Shown here: in pieces, positions 53,522-63,049 of the stretch
Layout: every line of letters starts with the position of its first letter
Numbering within the stretch: position 1 is the first letter of the stretch
Assembly: GCF_003663825.1 (NCBI RefSeq)
Contig: NZ_RCCC01000001.1
Span: 2,302,501-2,366,500 of the forward strand
Length of the DNA: 64,000 nucleotides
Origin: Acidovorax sp. 106
Lineage (GTDB): Bacteria > Pseudomonadota > Gammaproteobacteria > Burkholderiales > Burkholderiaceae_C
Direction of reading: 5' to 3'
Made by a program: the position numbers and the translations under genes
Notes under the pieces: model-generated
The model's input: only the letters and a program-made list of their open reading frames with translations
What the model was told of the DNA's origin: nothing
The model's database searches: none

Positions 53522-54691
53522 TCAGGTCAGCGCACCCCGCGCATCCACACGGATGATGCGCTCCACCGCTCCCAGTCCCAACCCACCCCGCACTCCGATC
53601 ATGAAGTCGTACAGATTCACCGTGGGATCGCAGTGCCCAGGGATCAACCACAGCATGCGGCCCAGGGCAGGCAGGCGGGCTTTGTCGCCTTCTGCATACA
53701 GCAGGCCATGCTCGTCACCGCCGTTGGCATAGCGCAGCGCGCGGCCGGTGGACAGTTGGCCCACCGTAGGCAGGCCTGAGTCGATGGCATGGCTCTTGTG
53801 GCCCGCGTCGCACACGGCGTGGCTGTCGCGCACCGAAATCACCTGGGTCTTGACGAATAGGGCGTGCTCAAACGCGGGTTGGGCGGGCTCGCGTTCGTTG
53901 CGTGCGTAGTCGCCGTCCATGAAGAGGAACGACCCCGCCTGCAGTTCGCCATACACGCCGCTGGCCGCTTCGTGTACCAGGGAGCCGGTGCCAGAGCCCG
54001 TGACCAGCGGCACAGGCAGCCCGGCAGCGATGATCAGATCGCGCGTGTAGGCGGCCTGTTGTACCACCTGGGCGATGGCTTCGCGCCGTTCTGCGGCGGT
54101 GGCCAGGTGTTGGGCGCGGCCGTGGTAGGCCTGCAGGCCAGCGAAGCGCAGCCGGGGGTGCCGGGCCACGGCCAAAGCCAGTGCCACGGCGCTTTCACCG
54201 GGGGGCACGCCGCAGCGGCCCTGGCCCACGTCAATTTCGACCAGCACGTCCATGCCCGCATCGCTACCCGAAAGAGCCATGGCCTCGGCCAAGCGTTCAA
54301 TGCCTTCGGTGCTATCTACGCACACGGCCAAGCGCCCACCACGGCTGGCCAGCGCTGCAGCCAGCCGCGCTGCGCGGTGTAGCTTGGGCATGGCAATCAC
54401 TTCGTTGGTGATGGTGATGTCCAGCACGCCGCCCGCTGCCATGGCTTCGGCCTCAGACACCTTTTGCACACACACGCCGGTGGCTCCTGCCTGCTGCATC
54501 AGCAGCGCCAGTTCGGCGCTTTTGTGCATCTTGGCGTGGGGGCGCCACCGCACCTGGTGCTTGCGGGCGAAATCGGCCATGCGCTGGATGTTGCGGTCCA
54601 TCGCGTCCAGGTCAATGACGAGTGCCGGGGTGTCGATCTGGTCGACACGCTGGCCGATGAGGGCGGTCAGGGCTTCAGGTGTGGCTTTCAT
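53522..54691 (-). CDS. DSD1-family PLP-dependent enzyme (D-serine dehydratase/D-threonine aldolase-like)
   Basis: A 389-residue fold-type III alanine-racemase-like enzyme. IDTPALVIDLDAMDRNIQRMA is followed by the PLP-lysine region RWRPHAKMHK. Substrate/PLP contacts occur in GLQAYHGRAQHL and VTGSGTGSL, and the zinc-binding C-terminal domain has HCDPTVNLYD. The reaction is probably dehydration or aldol cleavage of a D-hydroxy amino acid. It overlaps the histidine phosphatase by 17 bases and is last in a three-gene minus-strand unit; no shared pathway is evident. Confidence 0.88.
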   Translation of the reverse strand: MKATPEALTALIGQRVDQIDTPALVIDLDAMDRNIQRMADFARKHQVRWRPHAKMHKSAELALLMQQAGATGVCVQKVSEAEAMAAGGVLDITITNEVIAMPKLHRAARLAAALASRGGRLAVCVDSTEGIERLAEAMALSGSDAGMDVLVEIDVGQGRCGVPPGESAVALALAVARHPRLRFAGLQAYHGRAQHLATAAERREAIAQVVQQAAYTRDLIIAAGLPVPLVTGSGTGSLVHEAASGVYGELQAGSFLFMDGDYARNEREPAQPAFEHALFVKTQVISVRDSHAVCDAGHKSHAIDSGLPTVGQLSTGRALRYANGGDEHGLLYAEGDKARLPALGRMLWLIPGHCDPTVNLYDFMIGVRGGLGLGAVERIIRVDARGALT

Positions 54692-55313
54692 CGCGTGCGG
54701 CTTGGTCCAGGTGCTGTGTGTCGGCCCAGCCCACCAGGCTGAGGCCGTCGGGCGTCCACAGCAGGCGGTTGATGGCGGCATTGCCCAGCAGCCAGGTGCG
54801 TGGGGCTTGGATGTCTTGGCGGGTGGCGGCGCGGTACAGAACGTCCAGCACGCCACCGTGCGCTACCAGCACGATCTGCCCGCCCAGGTGCTGGGCGGCG
54901 ATCTCGTGCGTGGTTGCCGTGATGCGTTCGCGCAGGGCAATCAGCGATTCGCCGCCCTGCGGTGCAAAGTCCGGGTCGCGCTTGCGCCAGCGGTGGGCCT
55001 GCTCCGGGTCTGTGACTTCCAGCTCAGCAAAGGTATGGCCTTGCAGCACGCCAAAGCTGCGTTCGCGCAGCCCCTGGTGGGCGGTGAGGGGGGCTCGGGT
55101 GGTCTCTGCAATGGCGCTGGCCGTGACCCAGGCGCGCTGCAGGTCGCTGCTGTAGATGGCGTCGATGGGCTCGTCGGCCAGAGCCAGTGCGGCCTGGCGC
55201 GCCTGCCACAGGCCGGTGTCGTTCAGTGGAATGTCCAGGTGCCCTTGCAGGCGGGTGTCCACATTCCAGGCGGTTTCCCCGTGGCGGATGGCGATGATGC
55301 GGGTGGCTTCCAT
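54675..55313 (-). CDS. Histidine phosphatase family protein (phosphoglycerate mutase-like)
   Basis: A 212-residue cytosolic phosphatase of the GpmB/CobC type. The catalytic signature is IIAIRHGETAWN near the N-terminus, with GLRERSFGVLQGHTF and the second catalytic His in LVAHGGVLDVL. ATG at 55313 gives the standard length; earlier in-frame sequence overlaps the DUF4136 gene in another frame and is not protein-like. The physiological substrate cannot be told from sequence. It lies 7 bases after the lipoprotein gene and overlaps the DSD1 gene. Confidence 0.9.
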   Translation of the reverse strand: MEATRIIAIRHGETAWNVDTRLQGHLDIPLNDTGLWQARQAALALADEPIDAIYSSDLQRAWVTASAIAETTRAPLTAHQGLRERSFGVLQGHTFAELEVTDPEQAHRWRKRDPDFAPQGGESLIALRERITATTHEIAAQHLGGQIVLVAHGGVLDVLYRAATRQDIQAPRTWLLGNAAINRLLWTPDGLSLVGWADTQHLDQAARDESHT

Positions 55314-55320
55314 GCAAAGG

Positions 55321-55935
55321 TCAGGGTTGGGTCGGGAGGGGGATGCGCACTTGGCGAGAGCCTTGGGGGGGCTGCGGAAATCCATTGAGCGCTGCGTCAA
55401 ACAGCACACCGTACACGGCCGGGTCAGACACCCACACATCTTCGTGCACGGCCGATGTTTCATACACCACGGTCTGGGTGCGGGCGTCGCGCATCACAAT
55501 GCTCACGGCGCGGCGGTGCAGGGGAGAGGGCTCGCCCAGGTTCCACATGCCGCGCATGCCCCAGCCGCCACGGCCACCGTACCAGCCCCAGCCACCAAAC
55601 GCCCAGCCGGGGCCGTCATAAAAAGGATCACGGCGGGGGGTGAAGCCGGCCTGTGCGCCCAGTTGCACCACCCATTGCCCTGCAGTGTCGTCGCGCTGCA
55701 AGCCCGCGCGCGCCAGGGCCTGCTCGGCCAGCGCAAGAATGGGGTCAAACGACGCATCTTGCTGTGAGGGCAGGCGCTCAAGCCGGTAGGTCATGGGTTG
55801 CTGTGCGCTGGCGGTGGCGGGCAGTTGCGAGAAGCTGCGCACATCGCCCTCCACCACACGGTGGGTGGCGCACCCTCCCAGCAAAGCGGCCATGCCCAGC
55901 AGCACGGCGTATTTTTTCCAAGACGAAGTGGTCAT
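55321..55935 (-). CDS. DUF4136 lipoprotein
   Basis: A 204-residue outer-membrane or periplasmic lipoprotein. The signal peptide ends with the lipobox LLGGCATH. The mature domain fits DUF4136: FSQLPATASAQQPMTYRLER, a region of LALAEQALARAGLQRDDTAGQ, a Gly/Trp/Tyr-rich loop (GWAFGGWGWYGGRGGWGMRG) and a C-terminal QTVVYETSAVHED stretch. ATG at 55935 has AGGAG upstream. Function is unknown for the family. It is first in the unit with the phosphatase and DSD1 genes. Confidence 0.88.
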   Translation of the reverse strand: MTTSSWKKYAVLLGMAALLGGCATHRVVEGDVRSFSQLPATASAQQPMTYRLERLPSQQDASFDPILALAEQALARAGLQRDDTAGQWVVQLGAQAGFTPRRDPFYDGPGWAFGGWGWYGGRGGWGMRGMWNLGEPSPLHRRAVSIVMRDARTQTVVYETSAVHEDVWVSDPAVYGVLFDAALNGFPQPPQGSRQVRIPLPTQP

Positions 55936-56100
55936 GACAAGTCTCCTGAGGCGTTGGCAATGGACGGCTGCGGTGCAGCGTATTGGCTGGGTGGGCCTTC
56001 AGGTTGGAGTGGGCCGCCTGGCTGGGGTTCAAACAGATAGGACTGGCACACACGGGATGCCGCATTGGACGGTCGCAAGCCGCGTGTCAGAGTCCAGTGC

Positions 56101-57081
56101 TCAGCTGATGTGCACTACCTGCACGCCCGGCAGGGCGGGCGGCGCGGCAAACTCTTCCTTGTCAAACGCCTTGTCGCCGTCTTCGTTGGCAATGCCCGTG
56201 GCCTTGGCGTTCTTGAAGTCGTAGAGGCTGCCGTCCAGCAGGTGCGAGGGCACCACGTTCTGCAGGGCGTTGAACATGTTCTCGACCCGGCCAGGGAAGC
56301 GCTTTTCCCACTCGCGCAGCATCTCGCCCACCTGTTTGCGCTGCAGGTTCTCCTGGCTGCCGCACAGGTTGCACGGGATGATGGGGAAGTTGCGGTGCGC
56401 AGCCCAGCGGGTGGTGTCCTTCTCGGCCACGTAGGCCAGCGGGCGGATCACCACATGCTTGCCGTCGTCGCTCACCAGCTTGGGGGGCATGCTCTTCATC
56501 TTGCCGCCAAAGAACATGTTGAGCAGCAGCGTTTGCAAGATGTCATCGCGGTGGTGGCCCAGCGCGATCTTGGTGCAGCCCAGCTCGTCGGCCACGCGGT
56601 ACAAAATGCCCCGGCGCAAGCGGCTGCACAGGCTGCAGGTGGTCTTGCCCTCGGGGATCAGCTTCTTGACGATGCTGTAGGTGTCTTCGTTCTCGATGTG
56701 GAACGGCACGCCGGTGCTGGCCAAATACTCGGGCAGCACATGCTCGGGAAAGCCGGGTTGCTTCTGGTCCAGGTTGACGGCCACCAGATCAAAGTGGATG
56801 GGCGCGCGGGCCTTGAGCTTGAGCAGGATGTCCAGCAGGGCGTAGCTGTCCTTGCCGCCCGACATGCACACCATCACCTTGTCGCCTTCTTCAATCATGT
56901 TGAAGTCGACGATGGCCTTGCCCACCTCGCGGCACAGGCGCTTTTCCAGCTTGTGGGTTTCGCGTTCGATTTTCAGCCGGGCGGCGTTGGCTGTAGGCTC
57001 CTGGGGGGCTTCGGCCTCTTCGGTCCAGCCGCTGAGTACCGGGGCGAGGGTGGGGTTGGGGTTGTTGATCACTGCGTTCAT
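56101..57081 (-). CDS. ttcA: tRNA 2-thiocytidine biosynthesis protein TtcA
   Basis: A 326-residue PP-loop ATPase that inserts sulfur at cytidine 32 of certain tRNAs. It has the PP-loop [15 protein letters not shown] (SGGKDS at 74-79), the cysteine pair [11 protein letters not shown] and a further CxxC in [13 protein letters not shown], which bind the iron-sulfur cluster. ATG at 57081 is preferred over an upstream start. It begins 4 bases after folB, so it is cotranscribed with the two pteridine genes. Confidence 0.95.
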   Translation of the reverse strand: MNAVINNPNPTLAPVLSGWTEEAEAPQEPTANAARLKIERETHKLEKRLCREVGKAIVDFNMIEEGDKVMVCMSGGKDSYALLDILLKLKARAPIHFDLVAVNLDQKQPGFPEHVLPEYLASTGVPFHIENEDTYSIVKKLIPEGKTTCSLCSRLRRGILYRVADELGCTKIALGHHRDDILQTLLLNMFFGGKMKSMPPKLVSDDGKHVVIRPLAYVAEKDTTRWAAHRNFPIIPCNLCGSQENLQRKQVGEMLREWEKRFPGRVENMFNALQNVVPSHLLDGSLYDFKNAKATGIANEDGDKAFDKEEFAAPPALPGVQVVHIS

Positions 57082-57085
57082 AGAT

Positions 57086-57469
57086 TTACCACTGCCCCGT
57101 TTCCATGCGAATCGCCACTTCGCAGTCGTCAAATATTTCCAGCTTGGCGATCTTCACGCGCACGCCCAGCACGCCGGGCAATTGCATCAGGCGGTTGGCC
57201 AGCTTGCCGATCAGGCTCTCGAGCAGGTTCACATGCTCGGCAGTGCACTCGTCAATGATGATCTGCCGCACGCGGCGGTAGTCCAGCACATGGCCGATGT
57301 CATCGTCGCGCGGGGCCAGGGGCTGCACACCCAGGCTCAGCTCGGCATCGACCTGGATCGGTTGCGGGTCGGTCTTCTCGTAGTCGAGGATGCCCAGGTT
57401 GGCGTCAAAGCGCAAACCGGTGAGCGTCAGGATTTGCGTGCCTGTCATCTGGGAGGGGGCTTGTGTCAT
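57086..57469 (-). CDS. folB: Dihydroneopterin aldolase
   Basis: A 127-residue enzyme of folate synthesis that cleaves 7,8-dihydroneopterin to 6-hydroxymethyl-dihydropterin and glycolaldehyde. It has [19 protein letters not shown], the [13 protein letters not shown] region and [14 protein letters not shown] with the catalytic Glu, plus a C-terminal [21 protein letters not shown] at 57469 is assumed; ATG at 57448 or a GTG at 57508 overlapping the upstream stop are alternatives. It is in an operon with the pteridine reductase-like SDR and ttcA. Confidence 0.88.
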   Translation of the reverse strand: MTQAPSQMTGTQILTLTGLRFDANLGILDYEKTDPQPIQVDAELSLGVQPLAPRDDDIGHVLDYRRVRQIIIDECTAEHVNLLESLIGKLANRLMQLPGVLGVRVKIAKLEIFDDCEVAIRMETGQW

Positions 57470-57504
57470 GGTGTGGGGCGCGTTCTGTATGGGGGCTCGG
57501 GGGC

Positions 57505-58290
57505 TCACATCAGCGAGAAGTCACGTTCAAATTTCATCAGGTGCTGGCCGCCGTCCACCAGCAGCGTGGTGCCGGTGATAGAGCGGTTTTCCAGCGCAAA
57601 CTTCACCGTGGCGGCAACGTCTTCGGGGGTGGACGAGCGGCCCAGGGGGCTGAGGGCATGCAACTGGGCAAACTTTTCGTCGCTCAGCATATGGCTGGTC
57701 AGCGTCAGGCCCGGGGCCACGCCCACCACGCGCACGCGCGGGGCCAGCGCCATCGCCAGCATGGTGCCTGCCGCCTCCAGCGCCGCCTTCGAGAGCGTGT
57801 AGCTCATGAAGTCGGGGTTCTGGTTCCACAGCTTCTGGTCCAGCAGGTTGACCACGGCGCCTTGCGCTTCGGCGTCTCCTGCGGCTGCGCGGTCGGCCAC
57901 ATGCTGGTGCAGCGCCTGGGCCAGCAGCACGGGCGTGGCGGTGTTGCTGCGCAGGTGCTTTTCCAGCGCGGCAAAACCCAGGGTGTGAGCGGTGTCGTGC
58001 TCAAACAGCGAGGCGCTATTGACCACCGCGTCCAGTTGGCCAAAGTGGGAAATCACCCGGGGCACCAGGCCGCGCACGGCGGCTTCATTCTCAAAATCTG
58101 CATCAAAATGGGCGCTAGAGCCCGCCAAATCAGCGCAGGCAGCTACGGTATCGATAGCATCTTGCGCCGAGGCGCGGTAGTGCACCGCCACTTGCCAGCC
58201 GCCCGCCGCCAAAGCCAGGGCAATGCTGCGGCCCAGGCGCTTGGCAGCGCCGGTGACCAGAACGGTTCGAGGACTGGGAAGGTGGGACAT
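57505..58290 (-). CDS. Short-chain dehydrogenase, pteridine reductase (FolM/PTR1) type
   Basis: A 261-residue NADPH-dependent reductase. The cofactor motif is TGAAKRLG (13-20), that is TGX3RXG, the variant typical of FolM/PTR1 pteridine reductases and not of ordinary SDRs (TGX3GXG). Other motifs are NSASLF, the catalytic YTLSKAALEAA and the C-terminal TTLLVDGGQHL. It would reduce dihydrofolate or dihydromonapterin (inference from motif and the adjacent folB). ATG at 58290 is chosen; earlier in-frame sequence overlaps the divergent methyltransferase start. The two divergent start codons are 10 bases apart. Confidence 0.85.
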   Translation of the reverse strand: MSHLPSPRTVLVTGAAKRLGRSIALALAAGGWQVAVHYRASAQDAIDTVAACADLAGSSAHFDADFENEAAVRGLVPRVISHFGQLDAVVNSASLFEHDTAHTLGFAALEKHLRSNTATPVLLAQALHQHVADRAAAGDAEAQGAVVNLLDQKLWNQNPDFMSYTLSKAALEAAGTMLAMALAPRVRVVGVAPGLTLTSHMLSDEKFAQLHALSPLGRSSTPEDVAATVKFALENRSITGTTLLVDGGQHLMKFERDFSLM

Positions 58291-58300
58291 GTGGTGGACA

Positions 58301-59419
58301 ATGCGGGCCGTGACCCAAAGACCCGACAGTTTAACGACCGCCCTGCACCAGCACATCACCCAGGCCATTGCCGCCGAGGGCGGATGGCTGGGTTTTGACC
58401 GCTTCATGGCTTTGGCCTTGTACACGCCCGGCCTGGGCTACTACGCCAACGACTCCACCAAATTCGGCGCCATGCCTGAGTCGGGTAGCGACTTTGTGAC
58501 CGCGCCCGAGCTCACGCCTCTGTTCGGCCAGACGCTGGCTGTGCAGGTGGGTGAGGCCCTGGCAAAAACCAGCACCGACGAAGTCTGGGAGTTTGGCGCA
58601 GGCTCTGGCGCCCTGGCGCTGCAGTTGCTCGACACCCTGGGCGACCGGGTGCAGCGCTACACCATCGTCGATCTGTCGGGCAGCCTGCGCGCGCGCCAGC
58701 AGGCCAAGCTGGTGGCGCACGCGCACAAGCTGCGCTGGGTGGATGCCTTGCCTGAAAAGTTCAGCGGCGTGGTGGTGGGCAATGAAGTGCTGGACGCCAT
58801 GCCCGTGCAACTGCTCGCGCGCCACGGCGGCCAGCAGAGTGGTGTGTGGCACGAGCGCGGCGTGGCAGTGGCCGAGGACGGCCACTTCGCCTGGGCCGAC
58901 CGCCCCACCGACCTGCGCCCGCCCATCGCCATCGAAGGCCCACAGGACTACCTGACCGAAATCCACGCCCAGGGCGAAGGCTTCATCCGCATGCTGGCCG
59001 ACCGCCTGGAGCGCGGCGCCGCCTTCTTGCTGGATTATGGTTTTGGCGAAGACGAGTACTACCACCCCCAGCGTCACATGGGCACCGTGATGTGCCACCA
59101 AGGCCACTTGGCCGACGGCGACCCGCTGGTGGAAGTGGGCCGCAAGGACATCACCGCCCACGTCAACTTCACCGCCATGGCGCTGGCTGCGCAGGAGGCG
59201 GGCATGAACGTGCTGGGCTACACCACGCAGGCGCATTTCCTCATCAACTGCGGTTTGCTATCAAAAGTGGAGCTTCTACCGCAGTCAGGACGGGCGACAG
59301 CGGCCAAATTGATCATGGAACACGAGATGGGCGAGCTGTTCAAGGTTCTGGCCCTGGGCGCTGGCGATGCGTGGGAGCCTGTGGGGTTTGTGCACGGGGA
59401 TCGGTCACACCGGTTGTAG
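58301..59419 (+). CDS. SAM-dependent methyltransferase, NDUFAF7/DUF185 family
   Basis: A 372-residue class I methyltransferase related to mitochondrial NDUFAF7, which methylates an Arg of a complex I subunit; bacterial targets are unproven. Motif I is VWEFGAGSGALALQLL, with the family signatures GNEVLDAMPVQL, DYGFGEDEYYHP and TAHVNFTAMA. ATG at 58301 is taken. A short segment near residue 315-330 (LLSKVELLPQSGRATAAK) looks atypical and its DNA resembles intergenic repeat sequence. It is divergent from the pteridine reductase gene. Confidence 0.85.
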   Translation: MRAVTQRPDSLTTALHQHITQAIAAEGGWLGFDRFMALALYTPGLGYYANDSTKFGAMPESGSDFVTAPELTPLFGQTLAVQVGEALAKTSTDEVWEFGAGSGALALQLLDTLGDRVQRYTIVDLSGSLRARQQAKLVAHAHKLRWVDALPEKFSGVVVGNEVLDAMPVQLLARHGGQQSGVWHERGVAVAEDGHFAWADRPTDLRPPIAIEGPQDYLTEIHAQGEGFIRMLADRLERGAAFLLDYGFGEDEYYHPQRHMGTVMCHQGHLADGDPLVEVGRKDITAHVNFTAMALAAQEAGMNVLGYTTQAHFLINCGLLSKVELLPQSGRATAAKLIMEHEMGELFKVLALGAGDAWEPVGFVHGDRSHRL

Positions 59420-59575
59420 GCACACCAACCTGTCGGGTACGGATACGGAGGGTCGCTGCCCATAGTTGCCCAGCGCATAAGGGTCTGCAAGAAGCTTCGT
59501 TGCCGGGCCATCAGGGGGTGCCTAGGCTCGGGGGCTTCCTGCTTTCACGGCCGGGGTGCTCCCCTCGGTGTTGCC

Positions 59576-60550
59576 ATGCGCGTTTTGCTCCACCCCATTC
59601 TTTCGCTGTGCCTGCTGGCCAGTGCCGCCCTGGCGTCCTTGGCCCACGCCGACAGTTATCCGACCAAGCCCATCCGCGTGGTGGTGCACAACACCCCTGG
59701 CAGCGCGCTGGACATCGTGGCGCGGCGCGTGGGGGCCCGGCTGGCTGACCAATGGGGACAGCCTGTGGTGGTGGACAACCGCGCGGGTGCAGGCGGCGTG
59801 ATCGCGACGGACGCTGTAGCCAAAGCCTCACCCGATGGCTACACGCTGCTGGCCGGAGCGGACGGCCCCATCACCATCCTGCCCACGCTGGCGTCAAGCT
59901 TGCCCTATGACCCCCGGCGTGATCTGGTGCCGGTGGTGTCCTTGGGCGAGACCGACTTCCTGCTCGTGGCCCACCCCAAAACCGGCTTCAAGACAGTCGC
60001 CGACTTTGTGCGTGCGGCCAAGACCCGCCCGGGGCAATACAACTACGCCTCGGCTGGCAACGGCAGCCCCCAGCACTTTGCGGCCGAGCTGCTCAAGCAG
60101 CAGGCGGGCATCTATGTCACCCACATTCCGTACCGGGGCGGCCCGGTGGGCCTGGCCGATGTGGTGGCGGGGCAGGTGGATGTGATGTTCATTGCCGTGG
60201 GCCCCGCTTTAGCCCACGTGCAGGCCGGGCGTCTGGTGGCCCTGGCCAGCGGTGGCGAGGCGCGCCACCCGCTGCTGCCCACCGTCCCCACTTTGTCTGA
60301 GACCTATCCCGGCCTGCGCGCGGGCACCTGGTTTGGCCTGTTTGCCCCGGCCGCCACCCCGCCCGCCGTGCTGGAGGCCTTGGGCGCCGAGGTTGCCAAG
60401 GTGCTGGCCGATCCCCGCGTGCGCAGCGACCTGGCCGCGCAAGGCATCCGTGCCACCGGCTACCCGCAAGGCCGCTTCACAGCGTTTGTGAGCCGGGAAT
60501 CGGGCAAGTACGCCACCCTGGTCAAATCCGCTGGCATCCGGGCCGAGTGA
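59576..60550 (+). CDS. Bug-family periplasmic solute receptor (TctC-like), copy C
   Basis: A 324-residue periplasmic binding protein with a classical Sec signal peptide (LHPILSLCLLASAALASLAHA), unlike the twin-arginine-type signals of copies A and B. Mature motifs are PIRVVVHNTPGSALDIVARR, NYASAGNGSPQHFAAELLK and IPYRGGPVGLADVVAGQVD. The Pro-Gly-Gly of the first loop is changed (TPGSAL), so ligand specificity should differ. It is followed after 13 bases by the DUF3604 gene, which may process the bound compound or its derivative. No permease gene is adjacent. Confidence 0.9.
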   Translation: MRVLLHPILSLCLLASAALASLAHADSYPTKPIRVVVHNTPGSALDIVARRVGARLADQWGQPVVVDNRAGAGGVIATDAVAKASPDGYTLLAGADGPITILPTLASSLPYDPRRDLVPVVSLGETDFLLVAHPKTGFKTVADFVRAAKTRPGQYNYASAGNGSPQHFAAELLKQQAGIYVTHIPYRGGPVGLADVVAGQVDVMFIAVGPALAHVQAGRLVALASGGEARHPLLPTVPTLSETYPGLRAGTWFGLFAPAATPPAVLEALGAEVAKVLADPRVRSDLAAQGIRATGYPQGRFTAFVSRESGKYATLVKSAGIRAE

Positions 60551-60563
60551 GCAGGGCTGCGCA

Positions 60564-62972
60564 ATGACAACCCCCGTCTTTCCCCCGCTGCAACACGACC
60601 CTGCCATTGCCGCCGCAGGCCCGCACTACGCCCCCGCTGGGCTCTACGCATACAGCAAATCCCTGCCGTTCATTGGCCGCGTCACCTGCAACGTGACCGA
60701 GATTGAAGCCGGTAGCTGGCAGGAAATCGTCCTGGACTACGAGGTGGGCGCCTCGGGGGTCGCGGACGGCGCCTGGATCAAGGCCACCTTCAAGTTCTAC
60801 TCGGACTGGGCCTTGTTTCAGACCTCTGACCCCAAGGGCGCAAACTTCATCAGCGCCGAATACCAGGCGGGGCCGCTGCTGCCAGGGCAAAGCCCGGCGT
60901 CGGTGCAATCGCTGGCAGTGCGGTTTGACCAGAAAGGGCACGAGCGGCCCTACCAGAAGGCCGTCATCGTGGACATGGTGGATGGCTACCTGAACGCGGG
61001 CGACCACATCATCATCCGCCTGGGCGACCGCCGCCGGGGCGGGCCGGGCACGCGGGTGCAGACTTTTGTGGAAGACGCCTTCCACGTGCGGTTCTATGTG
61101 GACCCGCTGGGCACGTCGCGCTTTGTGGCGGTGCCTGATGACGTGGTGATCCGGGTCTCGCACGGCCCTGCGTCACAGCTCTTTGTGAATGCGCCGCGCT
61201 ATGCACAACCCGACCAGCCCCTGCCCCTGCGCATCTCGGCGCTGGACCGCTGGGGCAACATCGTGCGCCACTGGGCCCAGCCCCTGGTACTGCGGGTGCT
61301 GAAGGAGGGGGCTGTGGTGCAAGAGCTGCCATTGGCCTTTGACGCCGACCGCTGGGCCAGCACGGGCCTGGCGGGCGAGCAGGCATTGCGCTTGCCCGAA
61401 GGCCGCTACGAGCTGCAAGCCCATCTGCCCGGCGCACCGCAGGTGCCTGTGGCGCAGTTCACCGTGGATGTGTCTGCCGCCTTCCCAACGGCACGCCCCT
61501 TGTATGCCGACTTGCATGTGCACGCCCACGACACCGTGGGCACCAACAGCCCGGCCTACAACGCAGCCTATGCCCGCGAGATTGGCGGGGTGGACATCTT
61601 TGGCTACACCGCCAACGACTTCCAGATCACCGACGCGAACTGGCAAACCGGCCTGCAGGCCGTGCAAGCTGCCAACCAGCCCGGCGAATTTGTGGCCTAT
61701 GCGGTGCAAGAGTGGTGCGGCAGTTCTACCGCTGGCGGTGACCACAACGTGGTGTTTTTGGGGGATGAACGCCCCGGCTTTCCGCACAACGCCAAGGGCG
61801 AGCACAACCGCACTTTTGTGTGGAACGAAGACATGAAGGGCACGGGCGTGCAGCTGGGCCGCTGGCCCGTGCAAGAGCTGTGGGCCGCCTACGCAGACGA
61901 TGCGGAGAACCACCTTGTCATGCCCCACGTGGGTGGGCGCCGCTACATCCCTGACTGGCACCACCCGCAGCTGGAGCGGCTGGTAGAGATTGCATCGACC
62001 TGGGGGCACTTTGGCTGGCTGTACCAGGACGTGATCCGGCGCGGCTACCAACTGGGCGTGGCCGCCAGCAGCGACGAGCACCGGGGCCGCCCCGGCGGCG
62101 GCGCGCCTGGTGTGCAGGTGTTTGGCGTGCATGGCGGCCTGACGGGCGTGCTGGCCGACCAGCTGGACCGTGCCAGCGTGGGCCGCGCCCTGCGCGCGCG
62201 CCACACCTGGGCCACGACGGGCGAGCATGCGGCCGTCATCACCCGCGTGGGCGAACACCGCCAGGGCGACGCCTTTGACTGGCAGGGCGAGGCGCCCGTT
62301 CACTACCAGTTCCTGGGTCAGAGCGGGTGGGAGTATCTGGCGGCCTACGACCACACAGGCCGCATCTGGGAGCGCGACCTGCACCGCGAGCTGGGCTACT
62401 CCGAGCGGCGCATTCGTCTGCGCTGGGGCGGGGCGCGCATCCCTGACCGCTACCGCTGGGCCGCCTGGCAAGGGCGTATCCAGATCTTGGGCGGCACGGT
62501 GCTGGGCTTTCACAGCCATGGCTTTGAGCACGCCGAAGAGTCCGCTTGGCGCGCCGGCCCCACCGAACTGGGATTTCGCAGCGACACCTATGGCGATGCC
62601 GATGGCATCGAGATCGAAGTCAGCCGTCTGGCGGATCTGCGCATCGTTGTCAGCGGCACCATCGACAGCTTCGTCAAGGTGGGCGATCCGCTGCAGTCCA
62701 ACCCGTTCGTGCACCGCCCGGACTTTCACTGGGAAGTCTCAGGCGCTGAGTTGCTGCAGGCCGGGCGCTTGCAACTGGACCTGGGCGGCACCGAGCTGTT
62801 TGTGGCCCTGGAGCGCCTGACCGATGCGCCCTTGCCCCAGTCCGTGGAAGGCGTGGTTGCGGTGGCGCCGCAGAACGCGCCCTTTGGTTTCAGGCCCGTG
62901 TACTTCCACGGGCGCCAGCGCAACGACAGCAAGGCCTGGTCTTCCGCGCATTTCATCCGTTTCAAAGAGTGA
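60564..62972 (+). CDS. DUF3604 family protein with PHP-like metal-binding motifs
   Basis: An 802-residue protein without an export signal. The first about 305 residues form a beta-rich domain. From about 310 the DUF3604 region shows metal-site motifs like those of PHP hydrolases: DLHVH at 316-320, GGDHN at 391-395, MPHVGG at 453-458, Glu about 475 and SSDEH at 502-506. This suggests a phosphoesterase or other metal-dependent hydrolase, but the substrate is unknown. It starts 13 bases after receptor copy C, implying a two-gene catabolic unit. It ends before an IS5-family element. Confidence 0.75.
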   Translation: MTTPVFPPLQHDPAIAAAGPHYAPAGLYAYSKSLPFIGRVTCNVTEIEAGSWQEIVLDYEVGASGVADGAWIKATFKFYSDWALFQTSDPKGANFISAEYQAGPLLPGQSPASVQSLAVRFDQKGHERPYQKAVIVDMVDGYLNAGDHIIIRLGDRRRGGPGTRVQTFVEDAFHVRFYVDPLGTSRFVAVPDDVVIRVSHGPASQLFVNAPRYAQPDQPLPLRISALDRWGNIVRHWAQPLVLRVLKEGAVVQELPLAFDADRWASTGLAGEQALRLPEGRYELQAHLPGAPQVPVAQFTVDVSAAFPTARPLYADLHVHAHDTVGTNSPAYNAAYAREIGGVDIFGYTANDFQITDANWQTGLQAVQAANQPGEFVAYAVQEWCGSSTAGGDHNVVFLGDERPGFPHNAKGEHNRTFVWNEDMKGTGVQLGRWPVQELWAAYADDAENHLVMPHVGGRRYIPDWHHPQLERLVEIASTWGHFGWLYQDVIRRGYQLGVAASSDEHRGRPGGGAPGVQVFGVHGGLTGVLADQLDRASVGRALRARHTWATTGEHAAVITRVGEHRQGDAFDWQGEAPVHYQFLGQSGWEYLAAYDHTGRIWERDLHRELGYSERRIRLRWGGARIPDRYRWAAWQGRIQILGGTVLGFHSHGFEHAEESAWRAGPTELGFRSDTYGDADGIEIEVSRLADLRIVVSGTIDSFVKVGDPLQSNPFVHRPDFHWEVSGAELLQAGRLQLDLGGTELFVALERLTDAPLPQSVEGVVAVAPQNAPFGFRPVYFHGRQRNDSKAWSSAHFIRFKE

Positions 62973-63049
62973 GCGCATCTCAAAAAACTCCCCTGGCGTT
63001 GTTGTCCCGTCTTGTCGTACCGCTTGTACTGCCTGCGACGGAACGCCTA

